From contig NZ_JBIYSM020000010.1 of assembly GCF_044759095.2 (NCBI RefSeq), forward strand, positions 30,799-94,798: a stretch of DNA of 64,000 bases, written 5' to 3'. The notes under the pieces were generated by a model. The model saw nothing but the letters and a program-made list of their open reading frames with translations, did not search any database and was not told the DNA's origin. Origin of the DNA: JBIYSM02 sp044759095 (GTDB lineage: Bacteria; Bacillota; Bacilli; Brevibacillales; Brevibacillaceae). A program made the position numbers and the translations under genes. This document shows, one piece after another, positions 60,498 to 64,000 of the stretch (position 1 is the stretch's first letter; every line of letters begins with the position of its first letter).

Positions 60498-61274
60498 ATG
60501 ACGTATTCGCATTTTCTTGTGAAGAAGGAGAATCGCATCGCTGTTGTTTCGGTGAATAACCCGCCTGCAAACGCGCTCAATCAACCTGCCCTGAAGGAGC
60601 TGCGGTCCATCCTAGACGAGCTCGAAAACGAGGCTGATGTAAAGGTCGTCGTTCTGACCGGGGAAGGGCGCTTTTTTATCGCGGGGGCTGACATTAAGGA
60701 ATTCACCCAATTAAACCCCACGGAAGCGGAAGCGTTGGCAACTGCCGGTCAGGAGCTGTTCAATCGCATCGAGACATACCCGAAGCCGATCCTCGCAGCG
60801 ATCAACGGCGCTTGCCTGGGAGGCGGCCTGGAGCTGGCGATGGCGTGCCACATTCGCCTGGCAGCAGCGGAAGCCAAACTGGGATTGCCAGAGCTGAACC
60901 TCGGTATTATCCCGGGTTACGGAGGCACACAGCGCTTGCCGCGTCTGATCGGTCGCGGTAAGGCGACGCAGATGATCCTCACCTCGGAGATGATTGGCGG
61001 CGAAGAAGCGTATCGCATCGGTCTGGTAGAAGCGGTATATCCGCTGGAACAACTGCTGGACGAAGCGAAAAAGCTGGCGGAAGCAATAGCGCAGAAGAGC
61101 GCTGTCGCACTGCGTCTCGCGCTGAACGCCATCCACGCCGGCGTTATCCATGGTTTGCACGAAGGTCTGCAGCGGGAGGCAGCGCTGTTTGGTGAAGCAT
61201 TCCGTTCTGAAGATGTGAAAGAGGGCGTCACCGCTTTCCTGGAGAAGCGCAAGCCTCAGTTTCATGACCGATAG
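60498..61274 (+). CDS. fadB: Enoyl-CoA hydratase (FadB)
   Basis: Crotonase-family hydratase of beta-oxidation. The 258 aa from ATG 60498 (GGGGGAGAGAGG upstream; the frame is open to 60396 across the operator, so the earlier ATG is rejected) show NPPANALNQPALKELRSILD, FFIAGADIKEFTQ (oxyanion loop near 65), AAINGACLGGGLELAMACHI with the first catalytic Glu region, and ELNLGIIPGYGGTQRLPRLI with the second Glu/Gly block. Despite the name it is a single-function hydratase as in Bacillus subtilis. Cotranscribed with etfB-etfA (21-25 nt gaps). Confidence 0.95.
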   Translation: MTYSHFLVKKENRIAVVSVNNPPANALNQPALKELRSILDELENEADVKVVVLTGEGRFFIAGADIKEFTQLNPTEAEALATAGQELFNRIETYPKPILAAINGACLGGGLELAMACHIRLAAAEAKLGLPELNLGIIPGYGGTQRLPRLIGRGKATQMILTSEMIGGEEAYRIGLVEAVYPLEQLLDEAKKLAEAIAQKSAVALRLALNAIHAGVIHGLHEGLQREAALFGEAFRSEDVKEGVTAFLEKRKPQFHDR

Positions 61275-61295
61275 AAACAAGAAGGAGGTACTCCC

Positions 61296-62063
61296 ATGAA
61301 TATCCTGGTTGTTCTCAAACAAACTTTTGATACCGAAGAGAAAATTGTCATTCAAGACGGAAAAATCTCCGAAGACGGAGTGGAATTTATCATCAATCCG
61401 TACGATGAGTACGCGGTAGAAGAAGCGATCAGATTAAAAGAAGAGCTCGGCGGCGAGGTTACCGTTGTCACGGTCGGACCGGATCGCGCTGAAACCGCTC
61501 TTCGTACCGCACTGGCGATGGGAGCGGACAAGGCTGTTCTCGTTGATGACGAATCGCTGTTCGGCGATGAGTACACCACGGCAAAAGCGCTTGCAGCGGT
61601 AGCGAAAAAAGTTGGCTTCGACATCATTCTTGGCGGTCAGATGGCGGTTGACTCCGGAGCGGGGCAAGGCGGTCCGCGCCTCGCAGAAGAATTGGGCATC
61701 AACCACGTTTCCACTGCGGTGAAACTGGAGGTAAACGGCACCAATGTTCGCGTCGAGCGCGATATCGAGGGCGATCTGGAAACCGTGGAAACCTCGCTTC
61801 CTGTGCTGATCACCGCGCAGCAGGGCCTGAATGAGCCGCGCTATCCATCTCTCCCCGGCATTATGAAGGCGAAGAAAAAGCCGCTTGAGCGTCTGTCGGC
61901 AGACGACCTGGGCCTTTCCGCTGAAGACGTCCAGGCTAAAACAGAGATCGTCGATCAGTACCTGCCACCAAAAAAACAGGCGGGACGCATTCTCTCCGGC
62001 GATCTTTCGTCCCAAGTTTCAGAATTGGTCCAACTGCTCCGCAACGAAGCAAAAGTGGTGTAA
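61296..62063 (+). CDS. etfB: Electron transfer flavoprotein beta subunit
   Basis: Beta subunit of ETF, which takes electrons from acyl-CoA dehydrogenases and passes them to the quinone pool. The 255 aa (usual length) begin MNILVVLKQTFDTEEKIVI, with INPYDEYAVEEAIRLKEELG, VTVGPDRAETALRTALAMGA, GGQMAVDSGAGQGGPRLAEE, and the recognition-loop signature LETVETSLPVLITAQQGLNE then PRYPSLPGIMKAKKKPLE (about 160-200). AAGGAGG precedes the ATG. Operon fadB-etfB-etfA, under probable FadR control. Confidence 0.96.
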   Translation: MNILVVLKQTFDTEEKIVIQDGKISEDGVEFIINPYDEYAVEEAIRLKEELGGEVTVVTVGPDRAETALRTALAMGADKAVLVDDESLFGDEYTTAKALAAVAKKVGFDIILGGQMAVDSGAGQGGPRLAEELGINHVSTAVKLEVNGTNVRVERDIEGDLETVETSLPVLITAQQGLNEPRYPSLPGIMKAKKKPLERLSADDLGLSAEDVQAKTEIVDQYLPPKKQAGRILSGDLSSQVSELVQLLRNEAKVV

Positions 62064-62088
62064 CGAACAAGGGAGAGGGGATACACAT

Positions 62089-63048
62089 ATGAAAAAAGTA
62101 CTTGTATTGGCAGAAGCACGTGACGGCCAACTGCGCAACGTATCCTTTGAAGCGTTGGCGGCAGCGAACATTCTGGCAGAGGGCGGCGAAATCGCGGCAG
62201 CCGTATTTGGTGCAGATGGCGGTTCGTTCGCGGATGCGCTTGCTCAGCATGGGGCCGACAAGGTATATGTCGTAAACAACAGCGCGCTTGCTACCTATAC
62301 TCCTGACGGGTACAGCCAGGCTTTGCAGCAATTGATCAAGGCTGTAAGTCCGGACGCGATCGTATTGGGTCATACCTCGATCGGCCGCGATCTGGCACCG
62401 CGTGTGGCAGCGCGTCTCGGTTACGGACTCGTCTCCGACGTCACGGCCATTGAGGCAGGACCGGTCTTCACCCGTCCGATTTACGCCGGAAAAGCCTTCC
62501 AAAAGCGCAAGTTCCGTGAAGGTTGCATTTTCATCACGATTCGTCCGAACAACATTCCGGTTGGTCAGGCGGAAGCAGGCAAGACAGCGGAAGTGGTACC
62601 GTTTGACGTGGAAATCAAGGATCTGCGTACGATCGTGAAGGAGATTGTCCGCAAAACCAGCGGCAAAGTTGACCTGTCCGAAGCAAAGGTGATTGTTTCC
62701 GGCGGTCGCGGTGTAAAGAGCGCAGATGGGTTTAAGCCCCTTTACGAGCTTGCAGAAGTATTGGGCGCAGCTGTAGGTGCTTCCCGCGGCGCGTGCGACG
62801 CAGATTACTGCGACTACTCGATGCAGATTGGACAAACGGGCAAGGTAGTGACTCCTGATCTGTACATCGCATGCGGCATCTCCGGTGCCATCCAGCACCT
62901 GGCCGGTATGTCCAACTCCAAGGTAATCGTTGCCATCAACAAGGATCCCGAAGCGCCGATTTTCCAAGTGGCTGATTACGGAATCGTTGGCGACCTGTTT
63001 GAAGTGGTGCCGCTCTTGACGGAAGAATTTAAAAAGGTGTTGGCGTAA
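62089..63048 (+). CDS. etfA: Electron transfer flavoprotein alpha subunit
   Basis: FAD-binding alpha subunit of ETF. The 319 aa begin at ATG 62089 (GGGAGAGGGG upstream); the frame is open back to 61885 inside etfB, which is rejected. The C-terminal FAD domain contains VIVSGGRGVKSADGFKPLYE, LAEVLGAAVGASRGACDADY, QIGQTGKVVTPDLYIACGIS, GAIQHLAGMSNSKVIVAINK and the end VADYGIVGDLFEVVPLLTEE, all diagnostic of EtfA. A terminator follows. Confidence 0.97.
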   Translation: MKKVLVLAEARDGQLRNVSFEALAAANILAEGGEIAAAVFGADGGSFADALAQHGADKVYVVNNSALATYTPDGYSQALQQLIKAVSPDAIVLGHTSIGRDLAPRVAARLGYGLVSDVTAIEAGPVFTRPIYAGKAFQKRKFREGCIFITIRPNNIPVGQAEAGKTAEVVPFDVEIKDLRTIVKEIVRKTSGKVDLSEAKVIVSGGRGVKSADGFKPLYELAEVLGAAVGASRGACDADYCDYSMQIGQTGKVVTPDLYIACGISGAIQHLAGMSNSKVIVAINKDPEAPIFQVADYGIVGDLFEVVPLLTEEFKKVLA

Positions 63049-63062
63049 AGGTAACGGCTAAG

Positions 63063-63091
63063 CGGCCCCTGATACAAGGGGTCGTTTTTTT
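63063..63091 (+). terminator. Terminator after etfA
   Basis: CGGCCCCT and AGGGGTCG pair around GATACA (one G-T), followed by TTTTTTT. Confidence 0.88.
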
Positions 63092-63383
63092 ACACCAGAC
63101 TATACTCGCGAACCCCGTAGTTCTGCAGGGCAACGAGCATGTCGGCTGCATCATTGCACTCCAGGGCGACTGCTGCTTTTCCTGCTGACAGGGCGTCTTG
63201 AAAGATGGCGGACTGTTCCTTGTTAAGGCCAATTGGCACAAGCGAGTCCAAAGGGGTGTTTTCTCCGGAGACGGAGGATTGATTGAGAAACACGATGGAT
63301 TGTACCGAAGTCTCCAGTGCCAATTGCTGCAAGACGCGATGAGCTTCGGCTTCGCTGTTGAAGTAAGCCACAATGGTTGCCAC
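63090..63383 (-). CDS. Hypothetical 97-aa protein
   Basis: Unrecognised small soluble protein. GTG 63383 has GGGGGGAG 5 nt upstream and gives 97 aa beginning MATIVAYFNSEAEAHRVLQQ; the frame is open to 63521, but the upstream part lacks a site. Alternating strand and helix pattern (VQSIVFLNQSS, AAVALECNDAADMLVALQNY) suggests a small alpha/beta, ferredoxin-like or stress-protein-like fold. It is convergent to the etf operon and divergent from trxA. In Bacillus subtilis no gene is expected between etfA and trxA, so this is a lineage addition. Confidence 0.7.
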   Translation of the reverse strand: MATIVAYFNSEAEAHRVLQQLALETSVQSIVFLNQSSVSGENTPLDSLVPIGLNKEQSAIFQDALSAGKAAVALECNDAADMLVALQNYGVREYSLV

Positions 63384-63551
63384 ATGAACTCCCCCCTTTC
63401 CATCCTCAATAGCTTGGAACAGAACAGGGCAAAGTATGTGGGAACCACTCCTTCGCAAAGTGTCGCCCGCCATAGTCATTTCAGGCAGAGAATGGTATAC
63501 TGAAAATCGTCGAACCCCCATCAGTAACTGACCTTAAGGAGGTAGCCACAT

Positions 63552-63869
63552 ATGGCAATTGTCAACGTAACCGATCAGTCCTTCAGCCAGGAAGTAGAAC
63601 AAGGAGGGACTGTCCTCGTCGATTTCTGGGCACCTTGGTGCGGTCCCTGCAAAATGATCGCTCCTGTGCTGGAGCAAATCGACAATGAAGTAGGCGCCAA
63701 GCTGAAAATCGCCAAAGTAAACGTCGATGAAAATCCGGAGTCTGCAGGGCGTTTTGGCATCATGTCCATTCCGACCCTGATGGTATTTAAGGATGGCCAA
63801 CCGGTTGACAAGGTGATCGGTTTCCAACCGAAGGAAGCATTGATGGCCACTCTGGGTAAGCACCTGTAA
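63552..63869 (+). CDS. trxA: Thioredoxin
   Basis: General cytoplasmic disulfide reductase, 105 aa, with the active site VDFWAPWCGPCKMIAPVLEQ (WCGPC at about 28-32) and the cis-proline loop MSIPTLMVFKDGQPV. AAGGAGG precedes the ATG, and a -10-like TATACT lies at 63496-63501 without a strong -35. It follows etfA as in Bacillus subtilis, where uvrC comes next; that gene is not visible in the last 80 bases. Confidence 0.97.
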   Translation: MAIVNVTDQSFSQEVEQGGTVLVDFWAPWCGPCKMIAPVLEQIDNEVGAKLKIAKVNVDENPESAGRFGIMSIPTLMVFKDGQPVDKVIGFQPKEALMATLGKHL

Positions 63870-63879
63870 GGCAGGAGAA

Positions 63880-63919
63880 AGACAGCATGAGCACATTCGT
63901 GCAGTGCTGTCTTTTTTTA
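63880..63919 (+). terminator. Terminator after trxA
   Basis: AGACAGCA (63880-63887) pairs with TGCTGTCT (63905-63912), followed by TTTTTT. The remaining bases to 64000 hold no supported gene. Confidence 0.85.
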
Positions 63920-64000
63920 GTAGATAAGACTTCCATGCCGCGTTCACGGCATCACTGATGAATGAAAATATTGTCAATACTGCTACTACGGCTGGCGAAG

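Noticed and set aside
63958..64000. Possible start of a gene running off the right edge (ATG at 63958 or 63962, MKILSILLLRLAK)
   Set aside because: Only 13-14 codons are visible and there is no ribosome site. Two overlapping frames are both open, so nothing can be supported.
1..64000. CRISPR arrays, tRNA or rRNA genes, insertion sequences
   Set aside because: No regular repeat-spacer pattern, no tRNA-like cloverleaf and no transposase motif was seen on either strand.

Overview
The window looks like chromosome of an aerobic, endospore-forming Gram-positive bacterium of the Bacilli, most like a Brevibacillus/Paenibacillaceae-type organism. The evidence is a spore protein gene (sspI), a T-box before pheST, a FadR-controlled fatty-acid block in the Bacillus order, and csaB, which implies pyruvylated wall polymer and SLH-type S-layer anchoring. 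The genus is inferred, not proven. No rRNA, tRNA, insertion sequence, phage module or CRISPR array was found.

Left backbone (1-12.5 kb): sspI, a KtrA/KtrC-type potassium channel regulator, a SpoU rRNA methyltransferase, a DUF2225 protein, the Phe T-box with pheS-pheT, zapA, larE-larB, a small membrane protein, mutS2, a yshE-like gene and a ferredoxin. Right backbone (57.9-64 kb): lcfA, fadR, fadB, etfB, etfA and trxA. In Bacillus these two halves form one continuous block (pheST ... mutSB-yshE-lcfA-fadR-fadB-etfB-etfA-trxA). Here they are separated by about 45 kb of surface-polysaccharide genes.

The insert has two parts. The first (14-39.5 kb, visibly AT-richer, genes on both strands) holds glycosyltransferases of at least five types, many in duplicated sets. 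These are three CgeB-like enzymes, two GT-D-fold enzymes, four GT2 enzymes, several GT4 enzymes and one GT8. With them are a nucleotide-sugar dehydrogenase (a second lies just outside at 12.7 kb), two epimerases, methyltransferases, a DppA peptidase and an asparagine-synthase-like enzyme. Many of these proteins carry Lys/Arg-rich tails, and two very small basic proteins share a motif. At least eight units are preceded by ACx-N15/16-CATA sequences resembling sigma-K promoters. I infer a late-sporulation, mother-cell programme that glycosylates the spore surface.

The second part (39.6-57.7 kb, GC-richer) looks like vegetative envelope assembly: GT4 enzymes, an MFS transporter, a lipoprotein, a giant O-antigen-ligase-like protein fused to an FG-GAP-type domain, MurJ, a CapK-like adenylating enzyme, a SpoVB-like flippase, CsaB pyruvyltransferase and an LCP ligase. 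A PrmA-like methyltransferase and a thiolase are also there.

Gene families and motifs were recognised by eye; no database search was run.
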